A DNA stretch of 64,000 bases. It comes from Thioclava sp. ES.031 (lineage in GTDB: Bacteria; Pseudomonadota; Alphaproteobacteria; Rhodobacterales; Rhodobacteraceae). This document shows, in pieces, positions 46,924 through 55,740 of this stretch (its first letter is position 1; each line of letters starts with the position of its first letter). The notes under the pieces were generated by a model. It did no database searches. It was not told where the DNA came from and saw nothing but the letters and a program-made list of their open reading frames with translations. The position numbers were made by a program, and so were the translations under genes. The stretch spans positions 124,001 through 188,000 of the forward strand of contig NZ_PDJO01000001.1 of NCBI RefSeq assembly GCF_002563775.1. The letters are read 5' to 3'.

Positions 46924-46994
46924 GAACTACTTGGTTCGGAATTGAATATGAACCGTTCGGTTCGGAAATCAAGACTAAATGAACTGATTAGTTC
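46924..46994. promoter_or_regulatory. Array of three GAAC-N6-GTTC palindromes
   Basis: Three 14-base inverted repeats lie at 46924-46937 (GAACTACTTGGTTC), 46950-46963 (GAACCGTTCGGTTC) and 46981-46994 (GAACTGATTAGTTC), at 26 and 31 base intervals. The centre one sits in the 18-base spacer of a candidate minus-strand promoter (TTGATT at 46972-46967, TATTCA at 46948-46943) for the small secreted protein. The arrangement looks like a repressor array; the regulator is unknown. Confidence 0.75.
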
Positions 46995-47005
46995 GAAATA
47001 CTGCC

Positions 47006-47033
47006 TTGCGCTGGACGCAACTCTGCATATTTT
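47006..47033 (+). promoter_or_regulatory. mbfA promoter (-35 TTGCGC, -10 TATTTT)
   Basis: TTGCGC at 47006-47011 and TATTTT at 47028-47033 are separated by 16 bases. The -10 overlaps the following Irr box. Confidence 0.5.
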
Positions 47034-47047
47034 AGAACCGTTCTAAA
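47031..47047. promoter_or_regulatory. Irr box (iron control element) of mbfA
   Basis: TTTAGAACCGTTCTAAA is a perfect palindrome (7-base arms around CCG) just after the candidate -10 and 15 bases before the mbfA ATG. It matches the rhizobial ICE consensus TTTAGAA-N3-TTCTAAA, bound by Irr. Repression of mbfA by Irr under low iron is known in Agrobacterium and Bradyrhizobium; it is inferred here. Confidence 0.8.
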
Positions 47048-47061
47048 AAAGAGGGCCTCCC

Positions 47062-48039
47062 ATGCTTCCCGGTTTCGCGTCACGCCGCCGTTTCGACGAT
47101 CTCACTGAACAGGAAGTGCTTGCGCTCGCGATCTCCTCCGAGGAGGACGACGCACGCATCTATCGCCAATATGCCGAACATCTGCGCGCCGAATATCCGG
47201 CTTCCGCGAAGATCTTCGACGAGATGGCAAGAGAGGAAGACGAGCATCGCCGCCTCCTGATCGCCCGGCACACGGACCGCTTCGGCGATGTGATCCCGCT
47301 GATCCGCCGCGAACATGTCGCGGGCTTCTACAACCGCAAACCGATCTGGCTCACGAAGAACCTCTCGCTCGACACGATCCGTGGCGAAGCCGAGGCGATG
47401 GAGCGCGAGGCGGGCAAGTTCTACACGCTCGCAGCCCAACGCAGCTCCGATGCCAGCACGCGCGAGTTGCTGGGCGATCTCGCCGCGGCCGAACTCGGTC
47501 ACGAGAAGAAGGCCGAAGAGCTGACCGGCACGCATCTGCCCGAGAGCGAAAAGGAAGAGGAAGACCGTCAGGCCCATCGCCAGTTCATCCTGACCTGGGT
47601 GCAGCCGGGTCTCGCCGGGCTGATGGACGGCTCGGTCTCGACCCTCGCGCCGATCTTCGCCACCGCCTTCGCGACCCAAAATCCCTGGACCACCTTCCTC
47701 GTGGGTCTCGCGGCCTCGGTCGGCGCGGGCATCTCGATGGGCTTCACCGAAGCCGCCCATGACGACGGCGTGATCTCGGGCCGCGGCTCGCCGATCAAAC
47801 GCGGCATCGCCTCGGGCGTGATGACCATGCTTGGCGGCTTGGGCCACGCGCTGCCCTACCTGATCCCCGATTTCTGGACCGCAACCACCATCGCGATCAT
47901 CGTCGTGTTCATCGAGCTCTGGGCCATCGCCTGGATCCAGAACCGCTTCATGGAAACGCCCTTCCTGCGCGCGGCCTTCCAGGTCGTGCTCGGCGGCGCG
48001 CTGGTCTTCGCAGCCGGCGTCTTGATCGGCGGCGGCTGA
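47062..48039 (+). CDS. mbfA: Membrane-bound ferritin MbfA (iron exporter)
   Basis: MbfA is an inner-membrane iron exporter with an N-terminal erythrin/ferritin-like domain facing the cytoplasm and a C-terminal VIT1/CCC1 domain. The 325-aa protein has Glu-rich ferritin helices (AISSEEDDARIYRQYAEHL in part; REEDEHRRLL) in residues 15-160 and about five membrane helices from 180 on (LAGLMDGSVSTLAPIFATAF in part). GAGGGCC precedes the ATG. Control by the Irr box is likely; the function in this organism is inferred from homologues. Confidence 0.93.
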   Translation: MLPGFASRRRFDDLTEQEVLALAISSEEDDARIYRQYAEHLRAEYPASAKIFDEMAREEDEHRRLLIARHTDRFGDVIPLIRREHVAGFYNRKPIWLTKNLSLDTIRGEAEAMEREAGKFYTLAAQRSSDASTRELLGDLAAAELGHEKKAEELTGTHLPESEKEEEDRQAHRQFILTWVQPGLAGLMDGSVSTLAPIFATAFATQNPWTTFLVGLAASVGAGISMGFTEAAHDDGVISGRGSPIKRGIASGVMTMLGGLGHALPYLIPDFWTATTIAIIVVFIELWAIAWIQNRFMETPFLRAAFQVVLGGALVFAAGVLIGGG

Positions 48040-48084
48040 CGCTGACTTTCCCTTCGCCCCGCGCGCCAGCGGCACATGCGGGAC

Positions 48085-48162
48085 GCTCCGCGGGGGATAT
48101 TTGAGCCAAGGCGAAAACAGGCGCTTCGCTTTCGGCTTGGCAAAAATCTCCCCGCCGGAGGC
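48085..48162. repeat. Intergenic palindromic repeat, copy 3
   Basis: CTCCGCGGGGGATATTTGAG, GCCAAGGCGAAAA at the left is mirrored on the right by TTTCGGCTTGGCAAAAATC, then TCCCCGCCGGAGGC. The right arm, read in reverse, repeats the left arm of the copy at 3909. It lies between mbfA and the AEC gene, where no coding frame is visible. Confidence 0.7.
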
Positions 48163-48238
48163 TTCCCGACCCCGCCACGGGCGCGCAGACCTCATTCCAT
48201 AGCTGGCACTTGCCAAAGGCGCATGCTAGCCCTTGGCC

Positions 48239-49156
48239 ATGCTTGAGATCTTTCTGAAGACCTTGCCGTTTTTCGCCCTGATCGGGCTTGGCTGGTTCGC
48301 CGGACAGATCCGCTTTTTCACCGCCGAGGCGACCGCGTGGCTGACGAAATTCGTCTTCTACTTCGCGCTCTCGGCGATGCTGTTCAAATTCTCCGCAAAT
48401 CTCGATCTGGCCGCGCTTGTCGATCCGCAGTTCATCCTTGCCTATCTGACCGGATCGGGCGCGGTCTGGCTGATCACTTTCGCCGTCGCCAAGGCGCGCA
48501 AGCTGCCCACCGCGCTCTCGGCGATGGAGGCGCATACCTCGATGACCGGCAATACCGGCTTCCTCGGCGTGCCGATGCTGGTGGTGCTGCTGGGACCGGC
48601 GGCGGTCGGGCCGGTCTTGATGGTGCTGAGCTGCGATCTGATCGTGTTTTCCTCGATCATCACGATCTTCATCACTGCCGCGCGGCACGGGAAGGTCTCG
48701 CTCGCGCCGATCGCGCTGGGGCTGGTGAAGAACCCGATGATCGTCTCGATGGTGGCAGGGCTCGCCTGGGCGGGGCTGAAGCTGCCGATGCCGGGCCCGC
48801 TGTCGGAATTCGTGACGCTGTTGGGCGCCGCCGCGACGCCCGGCGCGCTGTTCGCCATCGGCGCCTCGCTCGCGGGCAAATCGGCCGAGAAGCCCGCGCC
48901 GGCGGTCTGGCTGTCCTTCGGCAAGCTTTTCCTGCACCCGGCCGCGATCGCGATCACTTCGCTTCTGATCTTCGATGTCGATCCCTTCGCTGCAGGCGTG
49001 ATGATCGCCGCCGCCGCCCTTCCTGTCGCGGGCAATGTCTATATTCTGGCGCAGCATTTCGGGGTGGCACCGCAGCGCGTCTCGGCCGCCATCCTCGTCT
49101 CGACCGCCGTCTCGATCCTCACGGTTCCGGCGGTCATCCACTGGGTTCACGGCTAA
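48239..49156 (+). CDS. AEC-family auxin-efflux-like transporter
   Basis: This membrane protein of 305 aa has about ten hydrophobic helices, the N-terminal LPFFALIGLGWFAGQ and two mirrored blocks (TSMTGNTGFLGVPMLV near 100, AAALPVAGNVYILAQHFG near 260) of the AEC (auxin efflux carrier) family. Bacterial members carry malonate, malate or unknown organic acids. It may share a transcript with fghA 10 bases downstream. Substrate unknown. Confidence 0.87.
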   Translation: MLEIFLKTLPFFALIGLGWFAGQIRFFTAEATAWLTKFVFYFALSAMLFKFSANLDLAALVDPQFILAYLTGSGAVWLITFAVAKARKLPTALSAMEAHTSMTGNTGFLGVPMLVVLLGPAAVGPVLMVLSCDLIVFSSIITIFITAARHGKVSLAPIALGLVKNPMIVSMVAGLAWAGLKLPMPGPLSEFVTLLGAAATPGALFAIGASLAGKSAEKPAPAVWLSFGKLFLHPAAIAITSLLIFDVDPFAAGVMIAAAALPVAGNVYILAQHFGVAPQRVSAAILVSTAVSILTVPAVIHWVHG

Positions 49157-49166
49157 GGAGGCTTTG

Positions 49167-49997
49167 ATGAAAACGATCTCGGAAAACCGCTGTTTCGGAG
49201 GCGTCCAAGGCGTCTATTCGCACGCGTCGAAGGTCAATGATTGCGAAATGACCTTCGGGCTGTTCCTGCCGCGCGAGGCCGAGGACGGTCCGGTGCCGGT
49301 GCTCTGGTATCTCTCGGGACTGACCTGCACCCATGAGAACGCGATGACCAAGGCGGGCGCGCAGGCTTTCGCGGCCGAGCACGGGATCGCGCTGGTGTTC
49401 CCCGACACCTCGCCGCGCGGCGAGGGCGTGGCCAACCACGAGGATTACGATCTGGGCCAAGGCGCGGGCTTCTATGTCAACGCGACGCAGGACCCGTGGG
49501 CGCCGCATTTCCGGATGTGGGATTACATCGCCGAGGAACTGCCGAACGCCATCGACGCCGCGTTCGAGATCGACCCCGAGCGGCAGGCGATCACCGGCCA
49601 TTCGATGGGCGGGCATGGTGCGCTGACTCTGGCGATGTCGCTGCCCGAGCGTTTCAGGTCCGTCTCGGCCTTCGCGCCGATCGCGAACCCGACGCAAAGC
49701 GATTGGGGTCGCAAGCAGTTCAGCGCCTATCTGGGCGACAACGAGGCCGCATGGGCCGCGCATGATGCCACGCTTCTGATGCGCGAACGCGGGTTCGACG
49801 GCGAGGTGCTGATCGACCAGGGCGGCTCGGACCAGTTCCTCGATCTCCTGAAGCCCGAGGCGCTGGCCGAAGCGATGGCCGCGCGCCGTCAGCCCGGCAC
49901 CTTCCGGATTCAGGAAGGTTACGATCACAGCTACTATTTCGTCTCGACCTTCATTCCCGATCACATCGAGTTCCACGCCGAGGCGCTCTGGGCGTGA
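49167..49997 (+). CDS. fghA: S-formylglutathione hydrolase
   Basis: FghA releases formate and glutathione from S-formylglutathione, the second step of glutathione-linked formaldehyde oxidation. The 276-aa alpha/beta hydrolase has the nucleophile S146 (GHSMGGHG), D222 and H254 (YDHSYYF) and the oxyanion loop [18 protein letters not shown] precedes the ATG perfectly. The adjacent AEC gene and YaiI are not obviously in the same pathway. No adhI/flhA formaldehyde dehydrogenase is in the window. Confidence 0.96.
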   Translation: MKTISENRCFGGVQGVYSHASKVNDCEMTFGLFLPREAEDGPVPVLWYLSGLTCTHENAMTKAGAQAFAAEHGIALVFPDTSPRGEGVANHEDYDLGQGAGFYVNATQDPWAPHFRMWDYIAEELPNAIDAAFEIDPERQAITGHSMGGHGALTLAMSLPERFRSVSAFAPIANPTQSDWGRKQFSAYLGDNEAAWAAHDATLLMRERGFDGEVLIDQGGSDQFLDLLKPEALAEAMAARRQPGTFRIQEGYDHSYYFVSTFIPDHIEFHAEALWA

Positions 49998-50452
49998 TCT
50001 GGGTCGACGCGGATGCCTGCCCGGTGAAGGCCGAGGCCGAGAAGGTCGCGACCCGTCTCGGGGTCAAGCTGATGCTTGTCTCCAATGGCGGGCTGCGGCC
50101 GTCGTCCAATCCGCTGGTCGAGATGGTCTATGTCGATCAGGGGCCGGACGTGGCCGATATGTATATCGCCGAGCGGGCGACCGTGGGCGATGTGGTGATC
50201 ACGAACGACATTCCGCTGGCGGCGAAATGCGTCGAGGCCGGCGCGCGGGTGCTGCGTCCCGATGGCGAGGCGCTGACGCCCGCCAATATCGGTAACGTCC
50301 TGGCAACACGGGATTTGATGGCGGATCTGCGCTCTGCCGATCCGTTCCGGCAGGGCGGCGGCAAACCGTTTTCCAAGGCCGACCGGGCACGGTTCTCGGA
50401 TGCGCTCGACCGGGTCGCGCGGGCGGCAGCAAGAGAGGTTAAGAATGGTTAA
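49994..50452 (+). CDS. YaiI/UPF0178 family protein
   Basis: This 152-aa protein begins [19 protein letters not shown], the family's hallmark with acidic residues, and has [12 protein letters not shown] and a conserved [14 protein letters not shown] terminus. A PIN/NYN-like nuclease fold is suspected but unproven. The GTG start overlaps fghA's TGA as GTGA. It is coupled to the HAD gene by 8 bases. Confidence 0.85.
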   Translation: MIWVDADACPVKAEAEKVATRLGVKLMLVSNGGLRPSSNPLVEMVYVDQGPDVADMYIAERATVGDVVITNDIPLAAKCVEAGARVLRPDGEALTPANIGNVLATRDLMADLRSADPFRQGGGKPFSKADRARFSDALDRVARAAAREVKNG

Positions 50453-51062
50453 GGCAGTTATCTTCGATATCGGTAACGTGCTGATCGAATGGCAGCCGGA
50501 GCGGCATTACGACCGGATCATGCCGCGCGAGACCCGCGAGCAGATGTTCGCGGAGGTCGACCTGCACGGGATGAATGACGAGATCGACCGCGGCGCGCCG
50601 TTCCGCGAGACGATCTACGCATGGGCCGAGAAATACCCGAGCTGGCGCGATGCGATCCGGCGCTGGCACGACGACTGGATCGAGATGGCAGCCCCCGAGA
50701 TCCCCCATTCGCTGCGCCTGATGAAATCCTTGCAGGCCAAGGGGATGCCGGTTTTCTCCCTGACGAATTTCGGGATTCAAAGCTACGATTTCGCGGCCAC
50801 GCATTACCCGTTCCTGCGCGATTTCGACCGGGATTTCATCTCGGGCCATATGGGCGTCACGAAGCCCGATCCGAAGATCTATCAGATGGTCGAGGAGGCG
50901 TCGGGGCTGTCCGGCTCGGATCTGATCTTCACCGACGACCGCGCCGACAATATCGCGACGGCGCACACGTTTGGCTGGAAGACGCATCTGTTCGACGGGC
51001 CGGAGGGCTGGGCGCGGCGGCTGGTCGAAGAAGGGCTGCTGGAGGAGGCGGAGGCCGCATAA
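50445..51062 (+). CDS. HAD-family hydrolase (YihX-like)
   Basis: This 205-aa phosphatase of the HAD superfamily has motif [10 protein letters not shown] with nucleophile D8 (the second acidic position is Gly), motif II SLTNF, motif [12 protein letters not shown] and motif [12 protein letters not shown] YihX-like glucose-1-phosphatase is the closest guess; the substrate is unproven. The ATG at 50445 follows GAGAGG. It ends at a large hairpin including its stop codon. Confidence 0.85.
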   Translation: MVKAVIFDIGNVLIEWQPERHYDRIMPRETREQMFAEVDLHGMNDEIDRGAPFRETIYAWAEKYPSWRDAIRRWHDDWIEMAAPEIPHSLRLMKSLQAKGMPVFSLTNFGIQSYDFAATHYPFLRDFDRDFISGHMGVTKPDPKIYQMVEEASGLSGSDLIFTDDRADNIATAHTFGWKTHLFDGPEGWARRLVEEGLLEEAEAA

Positions 51063-51084
51063 GTTCAACTTATGCAGCCGCCTC
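51045..51084. terminator. Hairpin spanning the HAD stop codon, convergent with dxs
   Basis: A perfect 19-base palindrome GCATAAGTT-C-AACTTATGC (51057-51075) contains the TAA stop of the HAD gene, and GAGGCGG/CCGCCTC extends the stem after a small internal loop. It lies between two convergent genes and could stop transcription on both strands. The minus side is preceded by TTTTTC. Confidence 0.6.
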
Positions 51085-51104
51085 GGAAATAAGAAAAACT
51101 TATC

Positions 51105-53027
51105 TCAGGCGCGTTTCGCGACCGCGACGCCCAGAAGCTCGAGCACCTTCGCCTCGATCTGCGGTGCATCCATGCCCGCGGAGTGATACATATCCTCGGG
51201 CGAGGCGTGATCGATGAACGTGTCGGGCAGGACCATCGAGCGGAACTTGAACCCGTGATCGAAGACGCCCTGATCCGACAGGTATTGCGCGACATGGCTG
51301 CCGAAGCCGCCGATCGCGCCTTCCTCGATGCAGATCAGCGCCTCGTGTCCGGCCACGAGCCGGTCGATCAGATCGGTGTCGAGCGGTTTGACGAAACGTG
51401 CATCGGCGACGGTCGGCGCAAGGCCGCGGGCCTGCAGCGCCTCGCGCGCTTTCAGCACTTCGGCGAGACGGGTGCCGTAGGACAGGATTGCGACGCGCGC
51501 GCCTTCCGCGATCATCCGGCCCTTGCCGATTTCCAGCGGAACGCCTTCTTCGGGCATGTCGACGCCCATGCCTTCACCGCGCGGATAGCGGAAGGCGATC
51601 GGGCCGTCGTCATATGCAGCGGCGGTGGCGACCATATGGACCAGTTCGGCCTCATCGGCGGCGGCCATCACGACCATGCCGGGCAGCGAGGACATGAAGC
51701 CCACATCGAACGAGCCCGCATGGGTCGCGCCATCCGCGCCCACCAGACCGGCGCGGTCGATGGCGAAGCGCACGGGCAGGCGCTGGATCGCCACGTCATG
51801 CACGATCTGGTCGTAGCCGCGCTGCAGGAAGGTCGAGTAGATCGCGCAGAACGGTTTCATCCCCGAGGCCGCGAGCCCGGCCGAGAAGGTCACGGCGTGC
51901 TGCTCGGCGATGCCCACGTCGAAACAGCGGCGCGGATAGACGCCCGCGAATTGCTTGAGCCCCGTGCCGTCGGGCATGGCGGCGGTGATGCCGACGATCT
52001 TCTCGTCTTTCGCGGCTTCCTTGATCAGGCTTTCGGCGAAGACCTTGGTGTAGCTCGGCGCGTTGGAGGGCGATTTCTTCTGCTCGCCGGTGCTGAGATC
52101 GAATTTCGCGGTGGCATGGCCGCCATCGGGACGGCTCTCGGCGGGGCCGTACCCTTTGCCCTTTTTCGTCAGCGCATGGATCAGAACCGGGCCGGTCGCG
52201 CGGGCCTTGAGCGTGCGCAGAAGCGGCAGGAGCTGGTCGAGGTCGTGGCCGTCGACCGGGCCGACATAGGAGAAGCCCAGCTCTTCGAACAGCGTCCCGC
52301 CCATGGCGATGCCCTTGAGCATTTCCTTCGCCCGGCGCGCGCCTTCCTGGAACGGAACGGGCAGCAGGCCGACCGCGCCCTTGGCGGCGGATTTCAGGTC
52401 CTGCAGCGGAGCTTCGGAGTAAAGCCGGGTGAGGTAGGACGACAGCGCACCGACGGGCGGGGCGATCGACATCTCGTTATCGTTGAGCACGACGAACATG
52501 CGTTTGCCCAAGTGGCCCGCGTGGTTCATCGCTTCGAACGCCATGCCGCCCGACATCGCGCCGTCACCGATCACGGCAATCGCGTCGCCGGTCTCGGCGC
52601 CCAGCTCGCGGCCCATGGTGAAGCCGGTCGCGGCCGAGATCGAGGTGGAGCTATGGCCCGCGCCGAACGGATCGTAGGGCGACTCGGAACGCTTTGTGAA
52701 ACCCGACAGCCCGCCCTTGGTGCGCAGCGTGCGGATGCGGTCGCGGCGCCCGGTCAGGATCTTGTGCGGGTAGCACTGGTGGCCGACATCCCAGACGATC
52801 TTGTCGCGCGGCGCATCGAACACGGCATGCAGCGCGACCGTCAGCTCGACCACGCCCAGACCCGCGCCCAGATGCCCGCCGGTCTGCGACACGGCCGAGA
52901 TCGTCTCGGCGCGCAACTCGGTGGCGAGCGTTTTCAGCTCGGGATCGGAAAGGCCTTTCAGATCGGACGGCAGTCGCACCTTGTCGAGGAGCGGCGTGGC
53001 CGTTTGGTCGTTCGGGTTATCGCTCAT
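51105..53027 (-). CDS. dxs: 1-deoxy-D-xylulose-5-phosphate synthase
   Basis: Dxs condenses pyruvate and glyceraldehyde-3-phosphate, the first step of the non-mevalonate isoprenoid pathway; it also feeds thiamine and pyridoxal. The 640-aa protein has [18 protein letters not shown] (in part, TPP/Mg site) near 160-175, HHDLxQL-like [17 protein letters not shown] and [15 protein letters not shown] near 430. It is the last of xseB-ispA-dxs; ispA ends 19 bases before it. Confidence 0.97.
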   Translation of the reverse strand: MSDNPNDQTATPLLDKVRLPSDLKGLSDPELKTLATELRAETISAVSQTGGHLGAGLGVVELTVALHAVFDAPRDKIVWDVGHQCYPHKILTGRRDRIRTLRTKGGLSGFTKRSESPYDPFGAGHSSTSISAATGFTMGRELGAETGDAIAVIGDGAMSGGMAFEAMNHAGHLGKRMFVVLNDNEMSIAPPVGALSSYLTRLYSEAPLQDLKSAAKGAVGLLPVPFQEGARRAKEMLKGIAMGGTLFEELGFSYVGPVDGHDLDQLLPLLRTLKARATGPVLIHALTKKGKGYGPAESRPDGGHATAKFDLSTGEQKKSPSNAPSYTKVFAESLIKEAAKDEKIVGITAAMPDGTGLKQFAGVYPRRCFDVGIAEQHAVTFSAGLAASGMKPFCAIYSTFLQRGYDQIVHDVAIQRLPVRFAIDRAGLVGADGATHAGSFDVGFMSSLPGMVVMAAADEAELVHMVATAAAYDDGPIAFRYPRGEGMGVDMPEEGVPLEIGKGRMIAEGARVAILSYGTRLAEVLKAREALQARGLAPTVADARFVKPLDTDLIDRLVAGHEALICIEEGAIGGFGSHVAQYLSDQGVFDHGFKFRSMVLPDTFIDHASPEDMYHSAGMDAPQIEAKVLELLGVAVAKRA

Positions 53028-53046
53028 TGGCTGCCCCCTAGGCGCG

Positions 53047-53913
53047 CTACATCTCGCGGGAGATAACGAAACGCGCAGCGGCCCGCAAGTTTTCCGCTTC
53101 CTCGCCGTAAGGCGAAAGCGCGTCGATGGCTTGCTCGATCAGCTCGCCTTCCCGGAGCCGCGCGCCGGCGAGGCCGAGCAGCGAGACGAAGGTGGCTTTT
53201 CCGGCCTCGGCATCCTTGCCGACCCGTTTCCCGGCGGCCTTTTCGCAACCCGTCACATCTAGGATGTCATCGTGAATTTGAAAGGCCAGACCGACCGCAT
53301 CGGCGAAATCGCTCAGGGGGCCCTCGTCCTCGCCCGCGAGGATCGCGCCGGTGCGCGAGGCGAACGAGATCAGCGCCCCGGTCTTGCCCGCCTGCAGCGC
53401 GGTGATCTGGCTCAGCGAGAGCGGATCGGTGGCACTTTCCGCCGCGATGTCGAGCGCCTGACCGTGGCCCATGCCAGCCGCGCCGGAGGCTTTCGCAAGC
53501 GCGAGGCTGAGCGCGATGCGCCGCTCTGCCGGGCCGAGGACGGGATCGGCGCAAAGCTCGAACGCAAGCGTCTGCAGCACGTCGCCGGTCAGCACGGCGG
53601 TCGCTTCGTCCCATTTCACGTGCACTGTCGGCTGGCCGCGGCGCAGATCGTCGTCATCCATGCAGGGCAGGTCGTCGTGCACGAGGCTATAGGCGTGCAG
53701 CGCCTCGACCGCGGCGGCGGCGGGCATCACCTGCGCCTCCGGGATGCCGAAGATCGCGGCGCTTTCGATCGCGAGGAAGGCGCGCAGGCGTTTGCCGCCC
53801 TGCAGCGCGTAATGCATCGGGGCGCGCAGCGGCCCCTCGGGCTGGCGCGCCACGGCGGCATCGAGCGCGACCTGAACGGTCGTCTGCACCTCTTTCAAGC
53901 GGGGGGCGAACAT
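53047..53913 (-). CDS. ispA: Farnesyl/geranylgeranyl diphosphate synthase
   Basis: IspA makes farnesyl (or geranylgeranyl) diphosphate by prenyl chain elongation. The 288-aa protein has both aspartate motifs: [15 protein letters not shown] near 80-94 and [12 protein letters not shown] near residue 212. [16 protein letters not shown] lies near residue 39. It begins directly after the xseB stop. Chain length specificity is not decided from the sequence. Confidence 0.94.
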   Translation of the reverse strand: MFAPRLKEVQTTVQVALDAAVARQPEGPLRAPMHYALQGGKRLRAFLAIESAAIFGIPEAQVMPAAAAVEALHAYSLVHDDLPCMDDDDLRRGQPTVHVKWDEATAVLTGDVLQTLAFELCADPVLGPAERRIALSLALAKASGAAGMGHGQALDIAAESATDPLSLSQITALQAGKTGALISFASRTGAILAGEDEGPLSDFADAVGLAFQIHDDILDVTGCEKAAGKRVGKDAEAGKATFVSLLGLAGARLREGELIEQAIDALSPYGEEAENLRAAARFVISREM

Positions 53914-54150
53914 TTACAGACCTTCGGCGGGGGTCGTGCCTTTCGGAGCGCCGTCGGCATTGAGCGTGATTTTCTCCACGCGCGCCTCGGCCTCTTTCAG
54001 AAGCTTGGCGCAATGCTCTTTGAGCTTGGCACCGCGCTCGTAGAGTTTGATCGACTCGTCCAGGGGCACGTCGCCATGTTCCAGTTTGCCCACGACTTCC
54101 TCGAGAGCCTTCATCGCCTCTTCGAAGCTCAACGCGTCAATATCGCTCAT
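53914..54150 (-). CDS. xseB: Exodeoxyribonuclease VII small subunit
   Basis: XseB is the small subunit of exonuclease VII. The 78-aa protein begins MSDIDALSFEEAMKALEEVV and has KLEHGDVPLDESIKLYERG, the family's core. The ATG at 54150 is preceded by a TTG; the ATG is preferred. It is at the head of xseB-ispA-dxs, without xseA in the window. Confidence 0.94.
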   Translation of the reverse strand: MSDIDALSFEEAMKALEEVVGKLEHGDVPLDESIKLYERGAKLKEHCAKLLKEAEARVEKITLNADGAPKGTTPAEGL

Positions 54151-54275
54151 CAATCTGCATTCCCGGTGATATGTCGTCCAATAAGGCTCTGACGCCCGGG
54201 TTCCTGCAAACCATATCCGGCTCGCGGAGTCGAGATCACCCCGCGAGACCAGTGCTATCGTGAACGTCTTATCGC

Positions 54276-54671
54276 CTATTTCTGAAGCGACTCGAGATAG
54301 GTCGCGAGTGAAAGGACGCGCCCGCGGGTGGCCAGAACGTCGGTGTAATATGGCGCACCATGCCCGCCCTGTTCCATGAACACATCGCCGAAGACCGGCA
54401 TCGGCCCGCCATGCGCCCGCACGCCCGTACGTCCGTCGATGATGTGGATCGCCTTGAGCATCGGGAACTCGCCGTCATTGGCGGCGGCAAGGCCGGTCAG
54501 ATCGGCGGGTTTCACGTTCAGATATTCGGCCATCGGCCCGGTGCCCGTGCCATCGTCGCCATGACAACTGGCGCAATACTGGCCGTAGAGAGCTTTGCCG
54601 ACATCGCCGTCCTGAGCGATGGCCGGGGTCGCGGCGAGACAGGCCGCAGCGATGATATAAGTGAAGCGCAT
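54276..54671 (-). CDS. Small class I cytochrome c
   Basis: This 131-aa protein has a signal peptide (MRFTYIIAAACLAATPAIA|QD) and one heme-binding CASCHG near residue 33, with distal Met candidates in the C-terminal half (PMPVFGDVFM). It should be a periplasmic monoheme electron carrier. GGAGGACACC lies before the ATG. Which reductase or oxidase it serves is unknown; it is separated from xseB by 125 bases. Confidence 0.9.
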   Translation of the reverse strand: MRFTYIIAAACLAATPAIAQDGDVGKALYGQYCASCHGDDGTGTGPMAEYLNVKPADLTGLAAANDGEFPMLKAIHIIDGRTGVRAHGGPMPVFGDVFMEQGGHGAPYYTDVLATRGRVLSLATYLESLQK

Positions 54672-54751
54672 GGTGTCCTCCCAAACAAGTTGACGCTTGG
54701 GAAGGTTGAGCGCGAAATAGGACCGAGTCGATGATCGACGTCAATGACGAA

Positions 54752-54779
54752 GGGCGCTCCTTTTTGCTAAGGAACGCCC
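54752..54779. terminator. Second hairpin upstream of the cytochrome c gene
   Basis: GGGCG-C-TCCTT pairs with AAGGA-A-CGCCC around a six-base loop. No T run follows on the minus strand. It stands 35 bases past the T-tailed terminator at 54784-54812 and could be a back-up stop or leader element. Confidence 0.55.
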
Positions 54780-54783
54780 CACG

Positions 54784-54812
54784 AAAAGGGCCATCTCTGT
54801 TCGAGATGGCCC
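54784..54812 (-). terminator. Rho-independent terminator of the minus-strand element
   Basis: GGGCCATCTC and GAGATGGCCC form a perfect 10-base stem with loop GAACA, followed on the minus strand by TTTT. It would end transcripts coming from about 54.98 kb. Confidence 0.85.
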
Positions 54813-54894
54813 TCCGAGATCTACGGAGATGGTCCGGTTAGGGTCCGAAGGAACCAGCCGTCCCAGTCAGGGTTTTTTGCCCTAGGGTTTGCCC

Positions 54895-54951
54895 TCAGGC
54901 CACGGCCCCCCTCACTGTCCCGACACCTCTCTCCACTATCACTCTAGACAC
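54895..54951 (-). CDS. Possible 18-codon leader peptide
   Basis: A GTG start lies 8 bases after GGAGG in the extended Shine-Dalgarno sequence, giving an 18-residue peptide MSRVIVERGVGTVRGAVA, then TGA. An in-frame ATG at 54969 would give 24 residues but lacks its own ribosome site. It is Val-rich. It is too short for coding statistics; the strong ribosome site is the main evidence. Confidence 0.4.
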   Translation of the reverse strand: MSRVIVERGVGTVRGAVA

Positions 54952-55020
54952 TGGACCACCTCCTTTCATGCGTTGCCGTTATCCACAGCGTGCCACAGAT
55001 TTTGTGTGTGGCAAGAAAAA

Positions 55021-55653
55021 TTACGCAATCCTTGGAGAAAGTTTCGTAACAAGTGCCTTGAAAGGCAGCAGCGCGATCAAAGTCAGGGCAAGTTTGACAA
55101 GCCAGTCTGCGGTGGCCAGCGACACCCAGAGCGGCACCGTCGGTCCGACGCCCAACAGGGGCAGGGACTCATTGGCCCAGGCCACGTCATTCGACGGCTC
55201 GAGGAAGGTCAGCGCGGCCGAGAAGGCGATCGAGAAGAAGATCAGCGTATCGAGCGATGCACCGATCAGGGTCGAGACCGCAGGCGCGCGCCACCAGACG
55301 CCATTGCGCAGCTTGTCGAAGACGAAGATGTCGGTCATCTGCGCCACGAGGAAGGCCGCGCCGGAGCCGAGCGCGATGCGCAGCGTGACGGCCGGATAGG
55401 TGTAGCCGTCGCCCTGCAGCATGATCTGGCTGCCGATGAGCGAGCAGATCACGCCCACGACGAAACCGGCGGCGACCACGCGGCGCGCGGCACCCGGGCC
55501 GTAGACGCGGTTCATCACGTCATTGACGAGGAAGGCGAAGGGGTAGGTGAAGGCGCCCCAGGTCAGCCAGTCGCCGACGAGGAACTGCACCAGGATGTTC
55601 GAGGCCACGACGATGATGGCCATGGCAATGATGCCAGGAATATAGCGGGTCAT
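55021..55653 (-). CDS. VUT-family (YhhQ) queuosine precursor transporter
   Basis: This membrane protein of about 210 aa has six hydrophobic segments and family blocks AFTYPFAFLVNDVMNRVYG (about 36-54), RIALGSGAAFLVAQMTDIFVFD (in part) and STLIGASLDTLIFF. YhhQ imports queuine precursors preQ0/preQ1. The ATG at 55653 is chosen; a TTG three codons earlier is possible. I looked for a preQ1 riboswitch in the 87-base upstream gap and found only a CCCGGA/TCCGGG hairpin. Confidence 0.85.
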   Translation of the reverse strand: MTRYIPGIIAMAIIVVASNILVQFLVGDWLTWGAFTYPFAFLVNDVMNRVYGPGAARRVVAAGFVVGVICSLIGSQIMLQGDGYTYPAVTLRIALGSGAAFLVAQMTDIFVFDKLRNGVWWRAPAVSTLIGASLDTLIFFSIAFSAALTFLEPSNDVAWANESLPLLGVGPTVPLWVSLATADWLVKLALTLIALLPFKALVTKLSPRIA

Positions 55654-55740
55654 GATGTTCAACCGTTTTTACATGGTAGCGGAGACATGGCCCGGAACCC
55701 TCCGGGCAAGGGCGCGCGATACGCGCTCGAACGCGTTGCG

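Larger units (their letters stand above)
54784..54980 (-). ncRNA. Candidate structured RNA/leader with extended Shine-Dalgarno sequence
   Basis: The 349-base gap between the cytochrome c and VUT genes is not plain spacer. On the minus strand it has AAAGGAGGTGGTCC (54966-54953), which differs by one base from the complement of the usual 16S 3' end, a short ORF, tandem AGGG/GCCCT repeats (54869-54896), CTCCG/CGGAG and GGTTCC/GGACC-type stems, and a T-tailed hairpin. A free sRNA, a leader with attenuation, or a ribosome-binding decoy would all fit. Confidence 0.5.

Noticed and set aside
55654..55740. preQ1 riboswitch in front of the VUT transporter
   Set aside because: Only a CCCGGA/TCCGGG hairpin is present; I could not find the preQ1-I loop and A-rich tail or the other class layouts. 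A covariance search would decide.
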